Origin: an uncultured bacterium
GTDB taxonomy: Bacteria; Elusimicrobiota; Elusimicrobia; Elusimicrobiales; Elusimicrobiaceae
Assembly (NCBI GenBank): GCA_949291365.1
Contig: CASEVJ010000007.1
Location: forward strand, 1-64,000
DNA length: 64,000 nucleotides
Reading direction: 5' to 3'
The stretch's first letter is position 1. Each line of letters starts with the position of its first letter. The translations under genes were made by a program, and so were the position numbers. A model generated the notes under the pieces. It had not been told where the DNA came from and did no database searches. It saw only the letters and a program-made list of their open reading frames with translations. Shown here piece by piece: positions 24,855 to 32,493 of the stretch.

Positions 24855-25313
24855 ATGGAAAAACGAATAGCGGCGCTTGTTGCGTCTTGTTTACTGCTTA
24901 TGATTTCTTTTGCTCCGGCTGAAAGCGCAGCTGCCCAGCAGGCCCAAAACGAGGAAATTTCTACAACATTAGAGAAAGCCGTTGAGAAAAAGGAAAAAGA
25001 ACTTGATTTGGGGCTTTCTACTATTTATACGACATGGAAACGCTGCGATGTGTTTAAATCGCATCCAGGAGAAAATGATAACCAGCTTGAAGTGGTAAAA
25101 CTTTGGACTTGTGAAGACGTGTCCACCAAGTGCCAGGCCATATTAAAAGACCATAAAGCATTTGCCACCAGCTCTTGCTATTATGCCTCCCGCAGTGAGA
25201 ACCAGCACCTTACGTTTCAGACCTCCCGTTTGGTTCCAACCGAAGGAGAAGAAATATCATTAGAAGACGCGCCGCAGCTGGATTTGCAGGATTTCGTCGT
25301 TTTTCAGCTATAA
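24855..25313 (+). CDS. secreted four-cysteine protein, copy 2
   Basis: A 152 aa paralogue of the protein at 24031. Signal peptide to about residue 27, then a charged helix (TTLEKAVEKKEKELD) and the shared core LGLSTIYTTWKRCDV, LWTCEDVSTKC, KAFATSSCYYAS, ending in DFVVFQL as copy 1 ends in DFVVFHL. Mature cysteines are at 64, 86, 93 and 108. The family is not one I recognise. Separate promoter and terminator mean the two copies can be regulated independently. Confidence 0.82.
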   Translation: MEKRIAALVASCLLLMISFAPAESAAAQQAQNEEISTTLEKAVEKKEKELDLGLSTIYTTWKRCDVFKSHPGENDNQLEVVKLWTCEDVSTKCQAILKDHKAFATSSCYYASRSENQHLTFQTSRLVPTEGEEISLEDAPQLDLQDFVVFQL

Positions 25314-25335
25314 ACATCTTATTTACACCGCTTCG

Positions 25336-25361
25336 CCGCTCTGGGAACAGGGCGGTTTTTT
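25336..25361 (+). terminator. intrinsic terminator after four-Cys copy 2
   Basis: Eight-bp stem CCGCTCTG at 25336-25343 with CAGGGCGG at 25348-25355 (one G-T pair), loop GGAA, then a run of six T. Confidence 0.82.
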
Positions 25362-25530
25362 GTCTGTTTGTACGGTCATATAACGGCTGGTGCCGGGGCG
25401 GGGCCTGTTTGGGGCCGTTTTAAAAACCGCCCGCATAAGTGCCCCGGGGCGGAGCCCAGCTTTTTCTTTTGGAGCAGGGCTGTGTATATGTGGACTGTGC
25501 GGAATGCCGGGCAAGGCCGGGCCTGCTTTT

Positions 25531-25545
25531 TGTTACAATAGCGCA
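25531..25545 (+). promoter_or_regulatory. extended -10 promoter with AGCGCA discriminator (nitroreductase)
   Basis: TG at 25531-25532, TACAAT at 25534-25539, then AGCGCA at 25540-25545. The gene's GGGAGAG Shine-Dalgarno and ATG (25565) follow in a normal short leader. Confidence 0.55.
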
Positions 25546-25564
25546 TGGAAGGGAGAGAAAACAT

Positions 25565-26194
25565 ATGAAGAAAATGTGGATTTGGTGTCTGTTAATCTGC
25601 GCCGGTGCCGCTCAAGCCGCACCGCTGGCGACGGTTACCTTGCTCACGCCGGACAAAACGCGGGGAACGGCTGTTATGCAGGCGCTGTCTGAACGTAAAT
25701 CTACGCGGCAGTTTGCCCCGGATAAGCTGACGATGAGGGACTTGTCTGATTTGCTGTGGGCCGCTAATGGGGTCAATCGTCCGGACGGCAAGCGCACGGC
25801 TCCTTCTGCTTTAAACCGCCAAGATATAGAAGTATACGCCGCCTTTGAAGCCGGCGCCTACCGCTATGACGCGCCCTCGCATACGCTCATGCCCGTGACG
25901 GAGCAAGACGTGCGCCCGGTGAAAGAAGCACCGGTGGTGTTGCTGTTGGTAGCTAAAGAAGACACCGACTACGCGCCGATAGACGCCGGCATTGTGGCCC
26001 AAAATATCTATTTGTTTTGTTCCGGGGTAGGGCTGGCTACGGTTACGCGCGGCTCCATGGATACGGAAAAACTGTACAAAGAACTCAAGCTGACCGGAAA
26101 GCAGAAAGTCATTTTAAATCAGCCCGTCGGTTACTTTAAAAAGGCGGCGGAAGCGTTCAAACAGGACAAGGCCGAAAAGAAATCTGCCCAATAA
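25565..26194 (+). CDS. secreted nitroreductase-family protein
   Basis: A 209 aa nitroreductase-fold (FMN) protein with a signal peptide to about residue 18 (CLLICAGAAQA). The family start ALSERKSTRQFAPDKLTMRDLSDLLWAANGVNRPDGKRTAPSALN is of the SagB/ThcOx-like type. The later DAGIVAQNIYLFCSGVGLATV segment is the conserved helix of the dimer. Substrate unknown; export of a flavin enzyme fits a periplasmic redox role. The ATG at 25565 is set by the signal peptide and GGGAGAG. The frame is open further upstream, to 25439, without support. Confidence 0.87.
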   Translation: MKKMWIWCLLICAGAAQAAPLATVTLLTPDKTRGTAVMQALSERKSTRQFAPDKLTMRDLSDLLWAANGVNRPDGKRTAPSALNRQDIEVYAAFEAGAYRYDAPSHTLMPVTEQDVRPVKEAPVVLLLVAKEDTDYAPIDAGIVAQNIYLFCSGVGLATVTRGSMDTEKLYKELKLTGKQKVILNQPVGYFKKAAEAFKQDKAEKKSAQ

Positions 26195-26195
26195 T

Positions 26196-26223
26196 AAAAC
26201 CCCGTCTGACAGATGAGGTTTTA
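26196..26223. terminator. bidirectional terminator between convergent genes
   Basis: AAAACCCCGTCTG at 26196-26208 pairs with CAGATGAGGTTTT at 26210-26222 using G-T pairs. A and T runs flank both sides. It lies between the nitroreductase gene and the minus-strand peptidase gene. Confidence 0.65.
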
Positions 26224-26243
26224 AAATCTGTTTGCGGCCATTT

Positions 26244-26987
26244 TCAAGCGTTTTCTATGTCTGGCTGCGGGCCGTTTTCTGGCTGTGGCTGGGCCGTTTC
26301 TGCCCTCTGCGCCGGCGTGGTCTGTTCGGCCTGGCCGGGCGCGTCCTGTTGGGGCTGGGCGGCGGTCTGCGCTTCCTGCTGCGGCAGGGCTGTGTATTTC
26401 AAATCCAGCGCGGCAAACACCGCACCGCGGTTATCGTTAAGCCAGCGGCGGTGGGTTTTATAGTCCGGACAGTATTGTGCCACCAGCTGCCAGTATTCCG
26501 TTCCGTGATTCATGTGCACCAAATGCGCCAGTTCATGCACGATTAAATAATCGCGTATGGCGGTGGGCATTTTAATAATGTGATAGGTGTAATTGATGTT
26601 TTTTTTGGCGGAGCAGCTGGCCCAGAGCGATTGTTGGTTTTTAATGGTAATATTGTTAAATTCCACTCCCATTTTTTGGGCCCATTCGGTCGTTTTGGCG
26701 CGCAGCACTTCATTGGCTTTTGCACGCAGCCATTGGTCTGCCAGAGCATTGGGGTCGGCTTGCGCCGTTTGCAGATACACGTCAAAAGCGGCCCCGTCAA
26801 AATCTACTCCTTCTTCTTGGTCAGGGGTCAGGTGTACGCGGGCGGGATAGAGCTTGCCTTCATAGAGGATTTTGCCCGCTTCGGTTTCGGCATTTTCGTT
26901 CGGGCCGCCAAATACTTCGGGCAGCTCTTTTTTCAGGCGCTCAATGAAAAGTTTGACATCGCTTATGACAGTCTGTGTATCGCTCAT
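26244..26987 (-). CDS. YgjP-type (DUF45/M48-like) zinc metallopeptidase
   Basis: A 247 aa cytosolic protein with the YgjP metallopeptidase domain. The zinc site HELAH is at residues 151-155 with the third ligand His 161 (HMNHGTEYW), preceded by the family stretch QQSLWASCSAKKNINYTYHIIKMP. The C-terminal 40 residues are a Gln/Ala/Pro-rich low-complexity tail (QQEAQTAAQPQQ and on). The physiological substrate is not known for the family. The ATG lies six bases behind a perfect extended -10 box and has no Shine-Dalgarno. Confidence 0.87.
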   Translation of the reverse strand: MSDTQTVISDVKLFIERLKKELPEVFGGPNENAETEAGKILYEGKLYPARVHLTPDQEEGVDFDGAAFDVYLQTAQADPNALADQWLRAKANEVLRAKTTEWAQKMGVEFNNITIKNQQSLWASCSAKKNINYTYHIIKMPTAIRDYLIVHELAHLVHMNHGTEYWQLVAQYCPDYKTHRRWLNDNRGAVFAALDLKYTALPQQEAQTAAQPQQDAPGQAEQTTPAQRAETAQPQPENGPQPDIENA

Positions 26988-27002
26988 AATTTCATTATAT
27001 CA
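26985..27002 (-). promoter_or_regulatory. extended -10 promoter giving a predicted leaderless start (YgjP-type peptidase)
   Basis: Read on the minus strand: TG, A, TATAAT, the six bases GAAATT, then ATG (A at 26987). This is the best match to consensus among the four sites of this kind. No -35 consensus and no Shine-Dalgarno. Confidence 0.65.
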
Positions 27003-27290
27003 ATTTGCCCGGCCCGCTTGGGCAGCCGGCGCAATAGCGCCCCTGGTATAGAAACCCCGGCGGTTTAAGTACCGCGGCGTGTTGTCCTTTTGGGCGGGAG
27101 AAAGCCCTTAATATGCAGGCCCGGGTCGTCGGGTGCCGTTTGGAACAGAAAACTGCCCAAGGCGGATTTGACCATACACGCGGGACTTGCGGCAGGCACG
27201 CGGCGGTATTTATAGGCGTGCGAAGGGTAGGAGGAAGTTGTTTAAAAACGCGGAATATTTTATACAATACTCCTATATAATGGAGGAACC
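26988..27290 (+). other. 303-base intergenic stretch upstream of gcvT
   Basis: The left end holds the minus-strand leaderless promoter. The right end holds TACAAT at 27263-27268 and TATAAT at 27276-27281 before the GGAGGA of gcvT. The middle 230 bases are GC-rich with several short inverted repeats but no recognised RNA. I looked for glycine riboswitch marks and did not find them. Confidence 0.5.
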
Positions 27291-28370
27291 GTGACCCTAG
27301 ACAACCTCAAAAAAACTCCGCTCTGCGCCGTCTGTGAGGCCGCCGGCGGGAAAATGGTGGATTTCCACGGGTGGCTGCTGCCCGTGCAGTTTGAAAGCAT
27401 TATTGCCGAGCATAAAGCCGTGCGCGAAGGGGCCGGTATGTTTGACGTATCGCACATGGGCCAAGTGTTTGTGGAGGGTAAAGACGCGTGGGCCTTTTTG
27501 CAATATGTCAATACGAACAATATCAAAAATACGCCCGGCGCGGGCACCTATTCCCATATTGTCAACGAGCAGGGCTGCATTATTGATGACGCCATTTCTT
27601 TCTGTTTAACCCCTGAAAAATTTTTGGTGGTGGTCAATGCTGCCTGTATTGATGCCGACGTGGCTTGGTTTGAAAAACACGCCGCTTCTTTTGACGTCAA
27701 AATTATCGACGACAGCGCCCGCTGGGGTATGATAGCCCTGCAGGGGCCCGCCGCCATAGAAAAAGCCGCGGCTCTGATACCGGGCGTGGCGGAAATGGCG
27801 CGTTTTACCATTCAAGAGATTGAGCTTTTTGGCGCCAAAGGCTACGTCACCCGCACCGGATACACCGGTGAGGACGGGGTAGAAATTATGGCCAGCCCCG
27901 AAGCCATTGTAAAGGTATGGGACGCCCTGCTCAAAGCCGGCGTAAAACCCTGCGGTTTAGGCGCGCGTGATGTGCTGCGGCTGGAAGCGGGATACCTGCT
28001 CAACGGCACCGACGCAGACGGCAGCCAAACCCCCTATGAGGCCGCTTGCGGCTGGGTGGTCAAACTGGGCAAAGAAAATTTTATCGGCAAAGCCGCTTTA
28101 GAAGCGCAGAAAGCCGCCGGTCTCAAACGCCGCCTGACAGGTTTTGTGCTCACGGGCGCGGGCGTGCCGCGCGGCGGCTGCAAAGTATTTAAAAACGGCG
28201 CCGAAGTAGGCACGCTGACCAGCGGCACCTATTCGCCGCTGTTTAAAGGGATAGCCGTCGGTTATGCTGATACCGCTTTAGAGGAAGGAGAAGCTGTAGA
28301 AATAGAAGTGCATGGGCGCAGAATTGCGGCCAAGAAAGTCAAAACACCGTTTTACAAAAACCGGGTATAA
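27291..28370 (+). CDS. gcvT: glycine cleavage system T protein (aminomethyltransferase)
   Basis: GcvT, 359 aa, transfers the methylene group from the aminomethyl-lipoyl H protein to tetrahydrofolate and releases ammonia. Family marks: KTPLCAVCEAAGGKMVDFHGWLLPVQF near the start, GMFDVSHMGQ (about 47), GYTGEDGVEI (about 186), and LRLEAGYLLNGTD (about 229). The start is GTG at 27291 with GGAGGA six bases upstream. First gene of the gcvT-gcvH-gcvPA-gcvPB set. Confidence 0.95.
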   Translation: MTLDNLKKTPLCAVCEAAGGKMVDFHGWLLPVQFESIIAEHKAVREGAGMFDVSHMGQVFVEGKDAWAFLQYVNTNNIKNTPGAGTYSHIVNEQGCIIDDAISFCLTPEKFLVVVNAACIDADVAWFEKHAASFDVKIIDDSARWGMIALQGPAAIEKAAALIPGVAEMARFTIQEIELFGAKGYVTRTGYTGEDGVEIMASPEAIVKVWDALLKAGVKPCGLGARDVLRLEAGYLLNGTDADGSQTPYEAACGWVVKLGKENFIGKAALEAQKAAGLKRRLTGFVLTGAGVPRGGCKVFKNGAEVGTLTSGTYSPLFKGIAVGYADTALEEGEAVEIEVHGRRIAAKKVKTPFYKNRV

Positions 28371-28391
28371 ATTAATTTTAAGGAGAAAACT

Positions 28392-28772
28392 ATGCATACG
28401 GCAGAAAACAGCAAATACGCCAAAACCCACGAATGGACTCATATGGACGGCGACATAGCCACCGTGGGTATCAGTGACCACGCCCAGCAGGAAATCGGCG
28501 ATATCGTTTTTATTGACCTGCCCCAAGTGGGCCAGCAGGTAAGCGCAGGGCAGAATTGCTGCGTGATAGAATCCGTCAAATCCGCCAGCGAAATTTACGC
28601 GCCCGTCAGCGGCAAAATCGTAGAAGTGAACGAAGCACTGAAAACAGACCCCGCCCTGGTCAACCGCGAAGCGCACGGCAACGGCTGGCTGTTTAAGATC
28701 AAATCTTCCTCCCCGGCCGATTATGAAGCGCTGATGGACTTAAGCGCATACAAACAAACCATTGGACAGTAA
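28392..28772 (+). CDS. gcvH: glycine cleavage system H protein
   Basis: GcvH, 126 aa, the lipoyl carrier shuttling between P, T and L proteins. It has KYAKTHEWTHMDGDIATVGISDHAQQEIGDIVFIDLP and the lipoylation site IESVKSASEIYAP with Lys 63. AAGGAG precedes the ATG. The lipoate ligase family gene downstream at 31658 is a plausible modifying enzyme. A GC-rich hairpin with a short T tail separates it from gcvPA. Confidence 0.97.
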   Translation: MHTAENSKYAKTHEWTHMDGDIATVGISDHAQQEIGDIVFIDLPQVGQQVSAGQNCCVIESVKSASEIYAPVSGKIVEVNEALKTDPALVNREAHGNGWLFKIKSSSPADYEALMDLSAYKQTIGQ

Positions 28773-28784
28773 TTCTTGCTCTTC

Positions 28785-28810
28785 CCCCCGCCTCTGCGGC
28801 GGGGGATTTT
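28785..28810 (+). terminator. hairpin with T tail inside the gcv operon (attenuator-like)
   Basis: Eight-bp all-GC stem CCCCCGCC at 28785-28792 and GGCGGGGG at 28798-28805, loop TCTGC, followed by ATTTTG. It looks like a weak intrinsic terminator between gcvH and gcvPA and could reduce P-protein expression relative to T and H. Confidence 0.65.
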
Positions 28811-28825
28811 GCTTGTGAGGTTTTT

Positions 28826-30166
28826 ATGTTTATTCCCCATACTCCTGAAGATAAAAAAGAAATGTTGCAAGCCATTGGCGTGGGCTCCATAGAAGAATTG
28901 TTTGCTCAAATACCGCCTGCGCTGCGCTATCCGGCTTTTGATTTGCCCGCCGCACTGGACGAAAACGCCCTGACGGCGCATATGCAGCAGCTGGCGGCTA
29001 AAAACAAACCCCTTTTACATTTTATCGGTGCGGGTTGTGAAGAGCATTTTATTCCCGCCGCCGTCAATGCTTTAAGCAGCCGCGGCGAATTTTTAACCGC
29101 CTACACCCCTTACCAGGCCGAAGCCAGCCAGGGTACTCTGCAAACTATTTATGAGTTTCAAAGCTGTATTTGCGAGCTGTTTGATATGGATGTATGCAGT
29201 GCCTCCCATTATGACGGAGCTACCGCTTTGGCGGAGGCCTGCTCCGCCGCACTGCGCGTAAACAATAAAAATAAAATTTTGTATTCCGCCGGCCTGCACC
29301 CGCATTATAAAGAGGTGCTGAAAACCTATTTAAAACACGTACCTGGCCTGCAGCTGGAAGAAGTGCCTTTGCAAAACGGCACGGTGGATTTAAATGCGCT
29401 TAAAGAAAAGCTGACGCCGCAGGTATCTTGCTTTGCCGTGGCGGGGCCAAACTTTTTGGGCCAGCTGGAGCCGCTGGAGGACATCAGCGTGCTGGTGCAC
29501 GGGGCGGGGGCTTTGCTGGTGTCTGTAGCTAAGCCGCTGGCGCTGGGCATTTTACATACGCCGGGGCAGTACGGGGCGGATTTTGCCGTGGCGGAAGGGC
29601 AGACGCTGGGCAACGCGATGAACTTCGGCGGGCCGGGCCTGGGTATTTTTACCTGCAAAAAAGAGTATGTGCGCCAAGTACCGGGGCGCATTGTAGGCAT
29701 TGCCAAGGACAAAGCCGGCAAACGCTCCTTTGTGCTTACTTTGCAGGCGCGCGAGCAGCATATCCGCCGCGAGCGGGCCGCCTCTAACATTTGCTCCAAC
29801 CAGGCATTGTGTGCATTAAACGCCGTCATTTACCTGACGCTTCTGGGCTACGCCGGCCTGCGCGAAGTGGCGGAACTGAATTTGGAAAAGGCCCACACAC
29901 TAAAAGACATGCTGGTGACGGACGGACATAAACTAAAATTTGACGGGCTTTTCTTTAATGAATTTGTGCTGGAGCTTAATACCCCGGCCAAACAAGTTAT
30001 TAAGAAACTGGCTAAAAAAGGCATTGCCGCCGGGTTTGATTTGGGCACGGTGCGCAAAGAGTGGCAAAACTGCCTGCTGGTGTGCGTAACGGAAACCAAA
30101 ACCCGGGCGGAGTTGGAAAAATATGTGCAGGCCATGAGGGGGTTTGAATATGCAAGAGATTATTAA
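28826..30166 (+). CDS. gcvPA: glycine dehydrogenase (decarboxylating) subunit 1
   Basis: N-terminal half of the P protein, 446 aa, as a separate subunit. Together with GcvPB it decarboxylates glycine with PLP and passes the aminomethyl group to H. The start MFIPHTPEDKKEMLQAIGV, the DVCSASHYDGATALAEA stretch and FGGPGLGIFTCKKEYVRQVPGRIVG are typical. It overlaps gcvPB by 17 nt. The catalytic lysine is in the other subunit, as expected for the split form. Confidence 0.95.
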   Translation: MFIPHTPEDKKEMLQAIGVGSIEELFAQIPPALRYPAFDLPAALDENALTAHMQQLAAKNKPLLHFIGAGCEEHFIPAAVNALSSRGEFLTAYTPYQAEASQGTLQTIYEFQSCICELFDMDVCSASHYDGATALAEACSAALRVNNKNKILYSAGLHPHYKEVLKTYLKHVPGLQLEEVPLQNGTVDLNALKEKLTPQVSCFAVAGPNFLGQLEPLEDISVLVHGAGALLVSVAKPLALGILHTPGQYGADFAVAEGQTLGNAMNFGGPGLGIFTCKKEYVRQVPGRIVGIAKDKAGKRSFVLTLQAREQHIRRERAASNICSNQALCALNAVIYLTLLGYAGLREVAELNLEKAHTLKDMLVTDGHKLKFDGLFFNEFVLELNTPAKQVIKKLAKKGIAAGFDLGTVRKEWQNCLLVCVTETKTRAELEKYVQAMRGFEYARDY

Positions 30167-31598
30167 ACAAAACGCGTTAAGCATAGAAAAATCCCGCCCC
30201 GGCCGCCGCGGCGTGCGCTTTGAAAAGCCGCAGCACACGCCCGACCATTATGTGCCGGCCCGTTACCTGCGTACCCATGCGCCTAAATTGCCGCAGATGA
30301 GCGAGCTGGACACAGTGCGCCATTTTACCAATCTCTCGCGCCAAAATTATTGTCTGGACAGCCATTTCTATCCGCTGGGCTCCTGCACGATGAAATACAA
30401 TCCCAAGGCCTATGATGTTTTGAGCGTACTTCCGGCGCTGGCGCAGGCACACCCGTTTGCCCCGCAGGAAGCGGTGCAGGGCACGCTGGAGATTTTGTAC
30501 AACCTGCAGGAAATGCTCCAAGAAATTACCGGGCTTTCTGCTTTTACGCTGCAGCCGGCGGCCGGGGCTCAAGGGGAGCTGACCGGCATTTTGACCGCGC
30601 GGGCGTATTTTGACGCACAAAAAGACAAAAAACGTACCGAGGTCATCGTACCCGACACCGCCCACGGCACCAATCCTGCCACTTCCCATATGGCGGGCTA
30701 CAGTGTGATTAATATTAAATCCGGCCCGGACGGCTGTGTAGATAAAGAAGCCCTTAAAAACGCTTTATCTGACAAAACAGCCGTCGTAATGCTGACGGTG
30801 CCCAATACGGTAGGCTTGTTTGAAAAAGACATCTGCGAAATTGCCGATATAGTGCACGCCGCCGGCGCGCTTTTATATATGGACGGGGCCAATTTTAACG
30901 CGCTAATCGGCATAGCCAAGCCGGCTTCTTTCGGGGTGGATTTAATGCATCTGAATTTGCATAAAACTTTTGCCGCTCCGCACGGAGGAGGCGGGCCCGG
31001 CTCCGGCCCGGTGGGTGCCAGCGAAAAACTGGCCCCGTATCTGCCTAAACCGCTAGTGGAAAAGAAAAACGGAAAATTCTTTTTAAACGCCAAAATGCCT
31101 AAAAGCTTGGGCCGCATGAAAGCGTTTTATGGCAATATTGCCGTTTGTATACGTGCCTATTGTTTCCTGCGCCAGTATGACGCGCAGACGCTTAAAGACG
31201 TGGCGGAAAATGCCGTGCTGAATGCCAATTATGTGCGTGTGCTGCTTAAGGATGCTTTCCCTGCGTTTTTTGACGCGCCGTGCATGCACGAGTGTGTGTT
31301 GACCCTTCAAAAAGACAAAATGAATGGCGTGCGCACGGCAGACATTGCCAAGCGCTTGCTGGACTACGGCTTTTATGCACCGACCATTTATTTCCCGCTG
31401 ATTGTGCCCGAGGCGCTGATGATAGAGCCGACGGAAACGGAAAACAAAGAAATGTTGGACTTGTTTGTGCAGGCCATGCGCTGTATTTTTGAAGAAGCCG
31501 CCCGCGAGCCGCAAACCGTGCACGACGCACCGCACGCCCAGTCCGTGGGCCGCATAGACGAAGTGAGCGCGGCGCGGGAACCCAATCTGCGCTGGTAA
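30150..31598 (+). CDS. gcvPB: glycine dehydrogenase (decarboxylating) subunit 2
   Basis: C-terminal half of the P protein, 482 aa, carrying PLP on Lys 272 in NLHKTFAAPHGGGGPGSGPVG. Other marks: YPLGSCTMKYNPK (about 76), AGAQGELTGILTARAYF and VIVPDTAHGTNPATSHMAGY. GAGGGGG upstream fits the ATG at 30150; an in-frame TTG at 30144 is less likely. A terminator follows, so it ends the gcv unit. Confidence 0.96.
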   Translation: MQEIIKQNALSIEKSRPGRRGVRFEKPQHTPDHYVPARYLRTHAPKLPQMSELDTVRHFTNLSRQNYCLDSHFYPLGSCTMKYNPKAYDVLSVLPALAQAHPFAPQEAVQGTLEILYNLQEMLQEITGLSAFTLQPAAGAQGELTGILTARAYFDAQKDKKRTEVIVPDTAHGTNPATSHMAGYSVINIKSGPDGCVDKEALKNALSDKTAVVMLTVPNTVGLFEKDICEIADIVHAAGALLYMDGANFNALIGIAKPASFGVDLMHLNLHKTFAAPHGGGGPGSGPVGASEKLAPYLPKPLVEKKNGKFFLNAKMPKSLGRMKAFYGNIAVCIRAYCFLRQYDAQTLKDVAENAVLNANYVRVLLKDAFPAFFDAPCMHECVLTLQKDKMNGVRTADIAKRLLDYGFYAPTIYFPLIVPEALMIEPTETENKEMLDLFVQAMRCIFEEAAREPQTVHDAPHAQSVGRIDEVSAAREPNLRW

Positions 31599-31601
31599 TG
31601 T

Positions 31602-31632
31602 AATCGGCGCGGCGAACTCCGCGCCGATTTTT
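31602..31632 (+). terminator. intrinsic terminator after gcvPB
   Basis: Perfect 11-bp stem AATCGGCGCGG at 31602-31612 with its complement at 31619-31629, loop CGAACT, followed by a run of T. Confidence 0.88.
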
Positions 31633-31643
31633 TGCAGATGAGG

Positions 31644-31655
31644 TATAAAAGCGCA
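31644..31655 (+). promoter_or_regulatory. -10 box with AGCGCA discriminator ahead of the lipoate ligase gene
   Basis: TATAAA at 31644-31649 followed by AGCGCA at 31650-31655 and ATG at 31658. There is no room for a Shine-Dalgarno, so the mRNA would be leaderless or have only a few leader bases. The gap to the ATG is eight bases, not six as in the four cleaner sites. Confidence 0.45.
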
Positions 31656-31657
31656 TT

Positions 31658-32347
31658 ATGGGCATTACTCTTTTAACTCCACCGCTAAACGTATATGAGC
31701 AAATGGCGCTGGATGAAACGCTGGCCCAAAGCGCGGCAGAGCCGGTGCTGCGTTTTTACCATTGGGCCGCTGGCACGGCGGTCACTTTTGGCTATAGCCA
31801 GTTTTGGGATTTTGTGCGCCGCCAGACCCCGCCGCCCGCCGTCCCGCTTTGCCGCAGGCCCACAGGCGGCGGGGTAGTGTTTCACGGGCAGGATTTGACC
31901 TTTAGTTTGGTGTTTGAAGGCGCCCAGCCGCGCCCCAAAGAGATTTACGCCGCTTTGCACGCAGCCATAGAGCGCGCGCTGGAGCAAACCGCCGCGCTGC
32001 ACAGCCAAAGGCAGGGACAAGTGCCAGTAGCGGCCTATGCCCCCGCACAAGGGGGCAACGCCAGCGGGTGTTTTGTAAACCCGGTGGAAGATGATTTGCT
32101 GCTTAACGGGCAGAAAATTTTGGGCGGTGCCATACGGCGCTTTGGCCAGCGGGTGCTTTATCAGGGCTCTTTGCAATGTGCCGGCGCACGCGGAAACCCG
32201 GCTTTGCGCCGGGCGGTGGCGCAAGGAGCGGCGGAGTTTTTGGCAGAGTCGTGGCGGCCGCGCGCCGTGTCAGCGCAAATATTGGCTGCGGCGCGGGCTT
32301 TGGCCCAGAGCCGCTACGCAAGCGCGGCATGGAACGAAAAATTTTAG
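31658..32347 (+). CDS. lipoate-protein ligase A / lipoyltransferase family protein
   Basis: A 229 aa biotin/lipoate ligase fold protein. The family core is RRPTGGGVVFHGQDLTFSLVF (about 67) and VEDDLLLNGQKILGGAIRRFGQRVLYQGSL (about 142-172). It probably attaches lipoate or octanoate to GcvH Lys 63, an inference from adjacency to the gcv genes. It could be a ligase or an octanoyltransferase (LipM-like). It lacks the separate C-terminal LplA domain. A terminator and a new promoter separate it from gcvPB. Confidence 0.87.
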   Translation: MGITLLTPPLNVYEQMALDETLAQSAAEPVLRFYHWAAGTAVTFGYSQFWDFVRRQTPPPAVPLCRRPTGGGVVFHGQDLTFSLVFEGAQPRPKEIYAALHAAIERALEQTAALHSQRQGQVPVAAYAPAQGGNASGCFVNPVEDDLLLNGQKILGGAIRRFGQRVLYQGSLQCAGARGNPALRRAVAQGAAEFLAESWRPRAVSAQILAAARALAQSRYASAAWNEKF

Positions 32348-32493
32348 CTGGCAGGCCGTTTTTAAAATAACTGCCGGGGGAATACGTTTTTGGCGGGGAG
32401 CAAAACGGCCCTGATTTTTAAGGCCGCCATAGGAGCGGCCCCGCGCCAGGCAGAGGAAAGCCCCTTTTTAAAGTTTTATGAAATCCAGGTAAC

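Noticed and set aside
26995-27267. Minus-strand 90-codon frame upstream of gcvT
   Set aside because: It fills the intergenic space but has no Shine-Dalgarno, a Pro/Arg/Cys-rich product without domain features, and it covers the likely gcvT promoter and the leaderless promoter of the peptidase gene.
27276-27281. TATAAT before gcvT as a leaderless promoter
   Set aside because: The GTG start has a good GGAGGA directly behind this box; a transcript starting seven bases after it would lose that site. The TACAAT at 27263 is more likely to be the promoter.
27000-27290. Glycine riboswitch ahead of gcvT
   Set aside because: Expected from biology, but the conserved aptamer stretches were not found by eye. 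Not claimed without a covariance-model scan.
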